Source of the DNA: CAWAPS01 sp963783945
Lineage (GTDB): Bacteria; Actinomycetota; Acidimicrobiia; Acidimicrobiales; Palsa-688
NCBI GenBank assembly: GCA_963783945.1
Contig: CAWAPS010000005.1
Coordinates: 507,501 to 571,500, forward strand
Length of the DNA: 64,000 nucleotides
Direction: 5' to 3'
The notes below the pieces were generated by a model. That model worked only from the letters and a program-made list of their open reading frames with translations. It searched no databases and was not told where the DNA came from. Below are positions 35,820 through 44,200 of the stretch, piece by piece. Within the stretch, counting starts at the first letter, position 1, and every line of letters starts with the position of its first letter. Position numbers and translations under genes: made by a program.

Positions 35820-36562
35820 GGCGGCCTCTTCCCGTCGCTCGAATCGATCAAGGTCATCAAACGCCTCTCGTCGACATCCGGGAAGACGCGCGATGTTGTT
35901 GGTCCTGCGGAACTGACCGGGACCAGCCACCTTCCATTGGTCATCACCGACACTGCCGGCCAGCGGGCCAGGACATCGGTCTCACACACCGCCCGGGCCA
36001 AGTCGTCCAACCCCGACAGGACCGCCGCCTCCGCCGACGAGGCTAACCCAGCCACACGCAACCCGATTACCGCTCCAACCATCACCGCCACCGCATAGGC
36101 CACCCGGGCCCGCTCACGATGTCGCCCGCACCAGCTCCGCACCGTGGACTGCGCCACCCCCGCCACCCGCGCCACGGCACGAGAGCCCCTGCCGTCCACC
36201 GCCACCTGGACCGCCGAGCCGATCACCTCCACCCCGAAAGTGCGCCCCACCAGACAGAACGACGGCAACAGAACATGACTCACCCGACACGACGAGCAGC
36301 GAGCCCGGCGCACCCAAATCCGCCACGACCCACCATCCCGCACTGTCCGCCAATAGCCCGACCAGAACACCATCGACGCCCGGCAGCCCGGACAGCAACA
36401 CCGAGGCACCACCACCGCCTTGCCGGCTGTGGCGTACTCCTCGACCGACAGCTGGCAAGCCCATACCATGGCCACGGGCGCGAACCGCCTTTGGGGTCCC
36501 CTCCCCGAGAGCGCCAACCCGAGGGGAGGGGCCCCTTCAATCACATCAACGACGGCCACCAT
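35816..36562 (-). CDS. DUF6431-like zinc-finger protein
   Basis: 248 residues. Near the N-terminus two Cys clusters (VVPRCCCPGCRASM and RRARCSSCRVSHVLLPSFC) form a CxxC-CxxC zinc finger. It is followed by a HTH-like segment (AVARVAGVAQSTVRSWCGRH) and a hydrophobic helix (AVMVGAVIGLRVAGL). This is the layout of DUF6431 proteins, which accompany transposon-type elements and resemble the DNA-binding part of IS transposases. It has no catalytic triad of its own. It is the first gene of the operon. Possibly a DNA-targeting or regulatory protein; this is inference. Confidence 0.75.
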   Translation of the reverse strand: MVAVVDVIEGAPPLGLALSGRGPQRRFAPVAMVWACQLSVEEYATAGKAVVVPRCCCPGCRASMVFWSGYWRTVRDGGSWRIWVRRARCSSCRVSHVLLPSFCLVGRTFGVEVIGSAVQVAVDGRGSRAVARVAGVAQSTVRSWCGRHRERARVAYAVAVMVGAVIGLRVAGLASSAEAAVLSGLDDLARAVCETDVLARWPAVSVMTNGRWLVPVSSAGPTTSRVFPDVDERRLMTLIDSSDGKRPP

Positions 36563-36628
36563 CCTCTCCCCAGACCGTCCCCGTCCGCTCGTGACCCCAC
36601 CACCGCCCAGTCGGCAACATCGACAACA

Positions 36629-36710
36629 CCGCTACAGACACCACCGTCGCCAAGGCAACAATCGGGCCCCGTCGACTACATCATCGACAGCACCGCAGCC
36701 GCTACAGACA
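36629..36710. repeat. 12-bp direct repeats upstream of the Tn554-like operon
   Basis: CCGCTACAGACA occurs twice, at 36629-36640 and 36699-36710, 70 bases apart start to start, and each is preceded by a CGACA-AACACC or CGACAGCACC-like sequence. They lie 67 bases upstream of the DUF6431-like gene start. Such directly repeated boxes could be recombinase-binding sites at the element end or operators for the operon. Confidence 0.5.
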
Positions 36711-37008
36711 AGTGCCGATAGGGGCGCACCAACTCCAGCAAGCACCCCGGCTCCCGTCCGCAACTCAAACATGATCAAAGTCAGTGAAATCTGGCGGCGG
36801 CGAATCGTGCGTCTCGGCTTCGGGAGGCTTTGGCATGGAAGCCCCCTGCTGGTCCCAGTTTGAAGAGATCTTGGAGGCCGATCTCTCGATAACGCGGTTC
36901 ACGTCTCCTGAACCGGGGCATCCCTACCGTCCCTACAACGGGCTGGACGGGAGGCGAGAGGACGGAAAAATCCCTGGACGCAGTGGACTGGGCGGACGCG
37001 AAATCCTG

Positions 37009-37107
37009 GTCAGACGGTACAAACGGAGCTTCACCATCTTCGAAGGGACGAGCGAGATCCAGCATCTGGTGATCGCCCGAGCCATCTCCGGGATGCACAT
37101 AAACTAG
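37009..37107 (+). pseudogene. Acyl-CoA dehydrogenase, last ~30 residues
   Basis: The frame reads YKRSFTIFEGTSEIQHLVIA, then RAISGMHIN and stop at 37107. FEGTSEIQ is the highly conserved C-terminal signature of acyl-CoA dehydrogenases, which contacts FAD. Everything upstream of ~37009 in this frame is unlike the family. The IS630-type transposase runs into it from the other side. A similar tail with a related nucleotide sequence occurs at 63413-63499. Confidence 0.7.
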
Positions 37108-38233
37108 CGCTGACCTGCCTCCGGATACCCACGCCCCGGGCCTTGGCGAGGTTGGTGAGGATCTCGTCGGCGGTTTTGTGCACACGAACGGGCGGGGGTC
37201 GTCGTTCCAGGTTCGTGTCCAGGCGCGGATGACAGCGATGAGCTATCGGGTGGAGCGGTGGGTGGCGCGCCGTAGCCATTTGCTGGTGAGCTCGGCGAAC
37301 CAGCGTTCGACCGGGTTGAGCCAGGAGCAGGTAGGTCGGGGTGAAGTGCAGGCTGAAGCGGGGATGGCGGACACTTCAGCGTTGGATGGGGCTTTTGTGG
37401 GTGGAGGAGTTGTCGACGATGACGTGTATGTCGAGCTCGCCTGGCACGTTGGCGTCGATCAGGTTCAAGAACCGGCGGAACTCTTCGGCTCGATGCCGTG
37501 GGGTCAGTTCGGCGATCACGTTGCCCGAGGCGACATCGAGAGCGGCGTAGAGATTGGTGGTGCCGTGACGTTTGTAGTCGTGGGTGAGCCGCGCTGGCGT
37601 GCCTGGCATGAGGGGCAGCACCGGGGCGGTGCGATCGAGCGCCTGGATCTGCGATTTCTCGTCGACGCACAGCACCACGGCGGCGTCGGGCGGGTTGAGA
37701 TACAGCCCGACGATGTCGCGTACTTTCTCCACGAACAGCGGGTCGGGCGACAGCTTGAACGACTCCACCAGGTGCGGTTTGAGACCGAAGGTCCGCCAGG
37801 TGCGGCTCACCGCCGACTGGCTCATCCCTGTTGCTGCGGCCATCGAGTGTGTCGACCAGTGCGTGGCACCGGGCGGTGTCTGCTCGATGGTCTTGACGAT
37901 GACCCGCTCCACATCGTCATCGCCGGTCGTGCGCGGCGGCCCCGGGCGGGGTTCGTGGTGGAGGCCGTCGAGGCGGTCGGTGACAAAGCGAGCCCGCCAC
38001 TTGGTGACGGTGTCCATGCTCACTCCCAGCTGGGCCGCCACCGCAGTGTTCGTGGCGCCCTCGGCGCAGGCCAACACGATCCGGCACCGCAGCGCCAACA
38101 CCTGGGCGCTGTTGGGTCGGCGCGCCCATCGCTCAAGCGTCTGTCGCTCGTCGTCGCTGGGCACCACTTGTGGGGCCTCGGATAGGGCATGGTCGCCACC
38201 AATCGTCGCTGACACGACGATCGAACGCGGCAT
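37104..38233 (-). pseudogene. IS630-family transposase, frameshifted
   Basis: The N-terminal HTH (CAEGATNTAVAAQLGVSMDT, VTKWRARFVTDRLDGL) and the start of the DDE core (VVLCVDEKSQIQALDR, first Asp; IHVIVDNSSTHK, second Asp) are intact to about 37376. After that the frame breaks, and at least two shifts carry the remainder: an LNQVERWF-like stretch with the third acidic residue lies around 37300, and KTADEILTNLAKARGVG near 37130-37190. IS630 elements duplicate a TA dinucleotide on insertion. Inverted repeats at the ends were not identified. It abuts the acyl-CoA dehydrogenase tail and may have destroyed that gene. Confidence 0.85.
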
Positions 38234-38661
38234 CCGGACCCAAAATTCCTAACTACCGACTTTTTCTGACTCGGACAGTAGGTGCTCGGCGGGTGGTGAC
38301 TGCCGAGGTTGATGAGTCCGACGTTCTGGCCGATCTACTCGATGTCGCTCTGAGGATGGGACTCACCCTTCCTCGAGCGCGACGTCCTAACTGATCGTCT
38401 GACCGAGCTATCCAAGGGGCCGGGACACCCAGGATGCTGCATCCGGTAAGAGGTCCAGGGCATCCGGGACTAAGGCGACCTCTGCTCACGTTTTCGTAGC
38501 AGCAGGGGCCGGGGATCGTGACCAGGCCCCTGCTGAGTCTACGTAGAAGTTCCTGGGCGAGGACGAGCCTGGCGCAGAGCCTCCAGGGTGTAGGGGCGGC
38601 TACGTGCTGGAGGTGTCGTGGTGGCAGGGGACATGAGCCATGACAGATCTCTCGACTCCGG
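38234..38661. other. Stretch without a supported gene
   Basis: About 430 bases beyond the transposase start. On the plus strand 38282-38394 reads VVTAEVDESDVLADLLDVAL and RMGLTLPRARRPN, which looks protein-like but has no start of its own. It may be the end of a gene cut by the IS element. Confidence 0.35.
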
Positions 38662-38866
38662 TCAGGACTCGTGCTCTCGTTCGGCCAGTTGCTCCTCCAG
38701 ATCCGTGACAGTGGTGATGAGGGCCCTGGACCAGGCTTTGTAGCTCTCCCGGGCCGGCGCGTAACTCCTCGTTCTCGGTCTTCAGTAAGTCGCCGGTGCC
38801 CTGCGAGTCGTAATACTGGGGCTGGGGCCCAGACTTCTTGTCTGGAGGAGGATCAGGCCGGTTCAC
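38662..38866 (-). pseudogene. Small coiled-coil protein, frameshifted
   Basis: From GTG 38866 the frame reads a proline-rich start (MNRPDPPPDKKSGPQPQYYD) and KTENEELRA. A frameshift near 38745 then gives RESYKAWSRALITTVTDLEE and QLAEREHES, stopping at 38662. The second half is a good amphipathic coiled coil. In the uncorrected frame the helix is lost. It overlaps the upstream membrane-protein gene by 14 bp, so the two were probably an operon. Family unknown. Confidence 0.5.
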
Positions 38867-39140
38867 TGTTCGTCTTCGGCGGCTCTAGTGGCAGAGCTTC
38901 CTCGTGTCGCCACATGAGGGAGGCCACGATGAGGATCCAGATGCCTATAGCGAAGAAGGCGAAGAACCCGAGCGGTCCAGCCAGGGCCACCACCGCGAGA
39001 CAGAAACTCAGGCAGGCCAACCGCCACCGTAGAGCTAGATGTCGGTCCAATCTCGGCGGATCACCGGGACAGGAACCGATCGAGGCTTCGCCTCTGACCA
39101 CCGTGACGTGCTCGTGCGAGACGTGCCTCAAGCAACACAT
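38853..39140 (-). CDS. Small membrane protein
   Basis: 95 residues; the first ~35 may be upstream of the real start. The middle carries one long or two short transmembrane helices (LACLSFCLAVVALAGPLGFF, AFFAIGIWILIVASLMW), followed by a short acidic cytoplasmic tail (RHEEALPLEPPKTNSEPA). There are no motifs that suggest function. It is followed by a coiled-coil gene in a probable two-gene operon, and a decayed LuxR regulator lies upstream. Confidence 0.5.
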   Translation of the reverse strand: MCCLRHVSHEHVTVVRGEASIGSCPGDPPRLDRHLALRWRLACLSFCLAVVALAGPLGFFAFFAIGIWILIVASLMWRHEEALPLEPPKTNSEPA

Positions 39141-39165
39141 CTTAATAATCAGGAGTCGCTTGCCT

Positions 39166-40190
39166 CTAGGCGGTTAGAGCCACCCGGCTCGCGTCGGATA
39201 GCGCCCTGCGGAGGTCTCGCCGCGGGGTGGTGCCGACCTTGGGATATACCTTGCGCAAGTGGCCATTCGACGGTGCGGGGGCTGATAAACAACTCGGCGC
39301 CGATCTCGGCGTTGGTGCGCCCGTCGGTAGCCAGTTTGGCGATCTGCGCTTCCTGGGCAGTCAATTGGTCGCGTGTGTCGACTCTGCGCTGACGGACCGT
39401 TTTCCCGTCGCCAGCAGCTCGCGTCGGGTCGCTCTGCGAACCCTGTCTCCCCCATCACGTTGAATAGGTCGTGGCCGGTCCGCAGCGCCTCGCGGGCGTC
39501 GAGGCGTCGGTTCTGGCGCCGCAACCATTCGCTATACAGAAGATGGGTCCGGGCCAGTTCTGTCCGTACCCGGGTTCGGCCGAGGTGCTTGATCGCCTGG
39601 CGGTAGAAACCCTCGGCGATGTCGTCCTCGCTTATCAGGGCACGTGAGTTCGCCTCCATGCCGAGCGCTCAGTCCGTGCCACTTGCGCGTCTCGCTTCCG
39701 AGAGTCGCTGGACGGGGGCGGATGCGCGTTCGCTCTTAGCGCTGCGGACCGCCGCCTCGACGAGGTCGATCAACGACCAAGTCGAGATCCCGAGGTCCTC
39801 GGGGTACTCGGATGCCCCCTCGGCCGCGGCGAGCGCCCGCTCGTATTATCCCAGGCTGTTGAAAAGGACCGCGCTGGTCCACTGCGCGACGATCACCTCG
39901 ATTCCCTCACCGCGGGGCACGACCTGGCTCATATGGCCGCGACCAGGTCGCCGGCCTCGTCCTCACGGCCCCGCCAAGCGGCAAGGGCCGCGGGCGCTGT
40001 GTATAGCGCAAATAGGGTCACCGGGTGGGGTTGGATCGGCTTCCGACGCCCTCGCGATCGGTGAACGAATCGGCGAAGATCCGACCGTCACATTCTCCCA
40101 ACGGTCATCTCTTCTAGCCGCCAGGCTCTGCCTGGCCGCCACGTCTGTGTGGAGCCGGACGGCTACCGCCTCGGTGGCCGACCCGGTCGT
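39166..40190 (-). pseudogene. LuxR-family regulator, C-terminal half with several lesions
   Basis: Reading several minus-strand frames gives the end of a large MalT/LAL-type LuxR regulator. TPR-like helices occur upstream (VIVAQWTSAVLFNSLG, YERALAAAEGASEYPEDLGI, STWSLIDLVEAAVRS), interrupted by in-frame stops near 39820 and 39655. A clean stretch follows (LARTHLLYSEWLRRQNRRLD, AREALRTGHDLFNVMG). The HTH is then in another frame (LTAQEAQIAKLATDGRTNAE, IGAELFISPRTVEW, HLRKVYPKVG), ending at 39166. The N-terminal ATPase domain is not in the window. The gene is clearly dead. It may once have controlled the neighbouring membrane-protein genes. Confidence 0.7.
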
Positions 40191-40940
40191 TCAGCCTGCT
40201 GTCAAGTAGTTGTGTACGTCGAAATATTGGGTTTCAGGCTGCGCCTGGACGCCGACCGCCTGAGTGATCGGTCCAAGCTTCTCCTTCGCGAACGTATCGA
40301 AGTCCTCTTGCCTGTCCCAGACGTCAGTCACCCTGATCCCATCAGGCGTCTTCGTTACCCAGTGGAACAAGCACCCTGGTGCGCCTGCACCTTGGGGCTC
40401 GAAACCCATCCGCTTGACCGTCTCGTCGTACTGGTCGAGCGTCATGCCCTTCAAGTCGACCTGCACTCCCACACCCACCTTGCCCGCCTTGAGCTGCATG
40501 CGAAGCAGGTCCTGAGCATCCTCGGAAAGGACCTGATACTCCACCTTGGCGCCACGGGCCACGGCGTCGTCGATGAGCCCAGTAACGACTTGGCTGTTGG
40601 CCTGGTCAGCAAGCACGAAGACGACGGCGCCATAGTTCTCGATGGCCTGACCGGCTTGCTTGATGAGCTCGTCGGAGATCCCGCCGTCCCGTGCCCTCCC
40701 CACCAGCGCCCCAATACCCGCGCCCACCGCCACCGCCGGCACCAGCGGTGCGGCAATGATCCCGACGAGCAGACCGAGCCCACCGCCCTTGACGGCGCCC
40801 TTGGCCGCGGTCGCATCAGAAGTCTGCTGGATCTTCACCTTTCCTTTATCGGTCTTATAGACCATCGCCACATCCTCGACGTTGATCTCGTCTGTCTCGG
40901 TCCCCGCATCGAGGCGGTCCAATAGTCTGTCTACGCTCAA
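40191..40940 (-). CDS. DUF1269-type membrane protein with extra C-terminal domain
   Basis: 249 residues. The DUF1269-like part (~15-155) has MVYKTDKGKVKIQQTSD, then a glycine-rich membrane hairpin (GGGLGLLVGIIAAPLVPAVA, VGAGIGALVG) and ISDELIKQAGQAIENYGAVV. The last ~90 residues (LKGMTLDQYDETVKRMGFEP, WVTKTPDGIRVTDVWDRQED, FDTFAKEKL) look like an antibiotic-biosynthesis-monooxygenase-type ferredoxin-like domain, giving a two-domain fusion. Function is not established for either half; the membrane part is often linked to stress in actinobacteria. The ATG at 40940 lies next to a GAF-domain remnant on the same strand. Confidence 0.75.
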   Translation of the reverse strand: MSVDRLLDRLDAGTETDEINVEDVAMVYKTDKGKVKIQQTSDATAAKGAVKGGGLGLLVGIIAAPLVPAVAVGAGIGALVGRARDGGISDELIKQAGQAIENYGAVVFVLADQANSQVVTGLIDDAVARGAKVEYQVLSEDAQDLLRMQLKAGKVGVGVQVDLKGMTLDQYDETVKRMGFEPQGAGAPGCLFHWVTKTPDGIRVTDVWDRQEDFDTFAKEKLGPITQAVGVQAQPETQYFDVHNYLTAG

Positions 40941-41163
40941 GGGGTTCTCGGCGCCGATTGTCGGTTAGCGGCAGTGCCAACACCGTCCGAAGAGTCCACC
41001 TCAACTGCGATGGTCGCAAACCTCGGCCAGCGGCCGTTGCTAGCTCGTAAGCTTCGGTGTCCGACCAGATCGCTGCTGTTGAAGGCGCCAGACAGGGGTC
41101 CCTTCTTCTTGCTTGTAGCTCGAACAGCTCCACCACGCGCCGGGACCGGGGCGTCCTTGTCAC
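40941..41163 (-). pseudogene. GAF-ANTAR regulator fragment
   Basis: The frame reads SRRVVELFELQARRRDPCLA, then LRWTLRTVLALPLTDNR. It aligns with the GAF core of the intact regulators at 7196-7900 and 8017-8709 (compare VFELQTQEGPCLDAY and FALPLRLRDK). The start and the ANTAR domain are absent. It is the third copy of this family in the window, and the only broken one. Confidence 0.55.
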
Positions 41164-41294
41164 GCTGAGGCCCTGTCAGTTACGATCGTCGTTGAGGTCG
41201 TGTCGCCCTCTCTGCTCTGGACTCGGTGGAGTGGACCGCCAGGGCCCCCGTTTGCATGGTGGTGACTGCTCGTCGTGGCCCATGGAGGCAGCCG

Positions 41295-44200
41295 GTGGTT
41301 CGTACGACTCGGATTCTTGTCGTTACAGCAGTCGCCATGGCGCTGGTGTGCGTCGGGCTTACCTCGGTCTTGCCGGTGCCGCGAGCGGCGGCGGCGGTGG
41401 TCAACACGCGGTTGGCTATTGCGCCGGTGTTCAGCGCCACGCTGGTGGGCGGATACGACCAGGCGGGTAACGGGTTGCTCGATTGTGCTGCGCTGACCAA
41501 TGGCAGCGCGCTGCCGGCCGGGGGTTGCGTCCGCGACATCAACACGGCGTTGACGAACCCGGGCAACCTGCCGTTCTACAACAACCAGGTCATACAGAAG
41601 GACCTGGACCGGGACTCCAACCCGGCCACGGCGACCTCCTCGTCGGCCACGGTGAAGATTCCCCCCGGCGGCCGGGTGGTGTTCGCCGAGCTGAGCTGGC
41701 TGGGCACGTCGCAGAAGGATGCCAACCCCAACATCGTGTGGAACCCGTCGATCTACACGCTGCCCATGAAAGTGTCAATCGGCGACGATCAGCACTACCA
41801 GTCGGTCACGCCGCAACGGGGCACCTCGATTCAGCCGGGAGATCCGGCCAGCGACACCAACGACTACTACTACTCGGCCTCGGCTGAGATCACCTCACTG
41901 ATGGCCGGCCGCAGCGGTGAGATCACGGTGTGGGGGGCTGACGCTCCCTTCCCGGCGAACGGCTTCAACCAGGCCGGGCTGGGCTGGGACGTGGTGGTGG
42001 TCTACGAGTACCCGAGCGTCGACCTGGCCGCCGGCCACGTCGGCAAGCAGATCACGGTCCAGAACGGGTTCGCGTACCAGCAGAGCGGCAAGCCGCCCAC
42101 CAACACGGTGGTAACCGTGCCCGCCATCACCGACCCCGACGATGTGCAGGTCGGACTCATCGCCGGCGAGGGCGACGCCGGAATAAGCGGCGACACCTTC
42201 TCCGTCAACGGCCACAACATCACCCACCCGGTGACCGGCCAGACCAACAACTTCTTCGTCTCTTACGCCCAGGAGGCCACCAACCCCAACTGGACCAGCA
42301 ACTTCAGCACCGACAACGTGTCGTGGACGCTGCCACCGGGCATCGTGCCGGCCGGCGCCACCGCCATCACCCTGACCACCACCACGTCGGGCGACGGCTA
42401 CTTCCTGGCCGGGATGACCACCGCCGTGCCCGTACCGTCGGTCGGCTTGACCAAGACGGTAGCCCCCACCTACACCACGGTGGGCGCCGCCTTGCCCTAC
42501 ACGTTCACCGTGACCAACACCTCGGCGGTTCCCATCCACAGCCTGTCGGTGAACGACCCCCTGTTCGGCGGCGACATCGCCGACTGCGCGCATGCCGGCA
42601 CGCTGGCGCCGGCGGCGTCGTACACCTGCACCGCCACCCACACCATCACGGCGGCCGACATCGCGGCTGGACGCATCGCCAACACGGCCACCGTGCACGC
42701 CCTGGGCGAGGCCAACGAACCGCTGTCGAATACGGCGTCGGCTTTGTCGACCACGCGAACCAACCTGGTGATCACCAAGACCGGCGCCCCCAAACCGGTG
42801 CACGTGGGCGACCCGTTCAGCTACCAGATCACCGTGGCCAACATCGGGCCGGCCGACGCCGCCAACGTGACAGTGACCGATCCGTTGCCGGCCGGCCTGG
42901 CCAACCCGACGGCGACGGCGACCAACGGGGCGACCGCCACCATCTCCGGGGGCACCCTGACGGCGACCAAAGCGTTGCTGACCCACGCCGCCCCCAACTC
43001 GTTCACGGTCACCGTGGCCGGCACCATTGCGGACACCTTCACTGGCACCAGCATCGAGAACACCGCGACCGTCACCTCACCCAACACCAACTGCTCGACG
43101 CCCAGCCAGGACCCGAACTGCGCCAGCACTGACATCACCGTCGTGCTCCAGCCGGCCCCGATCACCATCACCAAGCACACCAGCGACGCCACCCCCCAGC
43201 CCGGCGAAACGTTCGTCTACACGGTTCAAGTAGTTAACGAGTCCGCCACCACCACCGCTTCGGCCACGGTCAACGACACCATTCCCTCTCAGCTCACCGG
43301 CGCCACTTGGGTTTGCGCTGCGAGCACCGGCTCCACCTGCGCTCCCATCAACGGGACCGGCGATATCACCAACGTAGCGGTAACCCTGTTGCCCCTCGGC
43401 GTCGCCACCTTCACGGTCACGGTGACCGTGGATCCCACCTTCCAGGGCGGCACCATCACCAACAAGGCGACCGCCACCCCCGGCGAGCACACGCGTGTGC
43501 GCAGAAGACCCGAGCGCAACCAGCTGCCCGGCGGAGGTCCCGGTCGCCTCCACCCCTGAGCCGGCCCCGCTCACCATCACCAAGCAACAAACCCCGACCA
43601 CCGCCGGCCGCAGGGTGAGTGCCATCACCTACACCGTGGTGGTCACCAACCCCAGCGGGTTCACGATCGCGCACGCCACCTTCGATGATCCGGTCCCGGC
43701 CCAGATCGTCGCCGACGGGGGACTGGACGACCGCCACGACCGGCGCGGGCACCACGGCCACGCCGGCCAGTGCAGCGACAGGCTTCCCCACCGGATAAGA
43801 TCACCCTGGTCATCGCCCCGGGGGCACGGTGACCTTCACCATCACCGCCCACGTAGCCGGCGCCTACGACGGGATCAGGTCACCAACACCGCCACCGCCA
43901 CCCCGGGCCTCAACACCGCCTGTGAAAACGGCCAGCCGCACCTGCCAGGCCGAGGCCAGCTTCATCAACCCGGCCCGGCTGGTGGTGGCGAAGACGCACG
44001 CCCCCGCCGATCCCCACCGGTCCCGGGCCAGCAGGTCACCTACACGGTGACCGTGACCAACCCGGGCAACAGCGCCACCGGGTCGGGCACGCTTCTCCGA
44101 CCCGCTGCCGGATCCGCCGCTTGACGCCGCGACCGCAACCTGGACGTGCACTCCGAGCGCCGGGTCGACGTGCGGGTCGCCGCCGGCGAACCCCCTGACG

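Larger units (their letters stand above)
32189..36562 (-). mobile_element. Tn554-like transposon with six-gene coupled operon
   Basis: Six consecutive minus-strand genes: a DUF6431-like protein, a 111-residue protein, a 74-residue protein, two tyrosine recombinases (TnpA- and TnpB-like) and a DUF6262/TnpC-like protein. Stops and starts overlap by 4 bp at 35816/35819, 35484/35487, 35263/35266 and 34103/34106, so translation is tightly coupled. TnpA-TnpB-TnpC order matches Tn554, which moves by tyrosine recombination without terminal inverted repeats. All six frames are intact, unlike most nearby mobile DNA. The outer ends are not defined by sequence here; direct repeats at 36629-36710 may mark the upstream end. 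Confidence 0.8.

Noticed and set aside
41895..42986. A 363-residue minus-strand frame inside the DUF11 gene
   Set aside because: Gly/Arg/Val-rich shadow; the plus strand has signal peptide and repeats.
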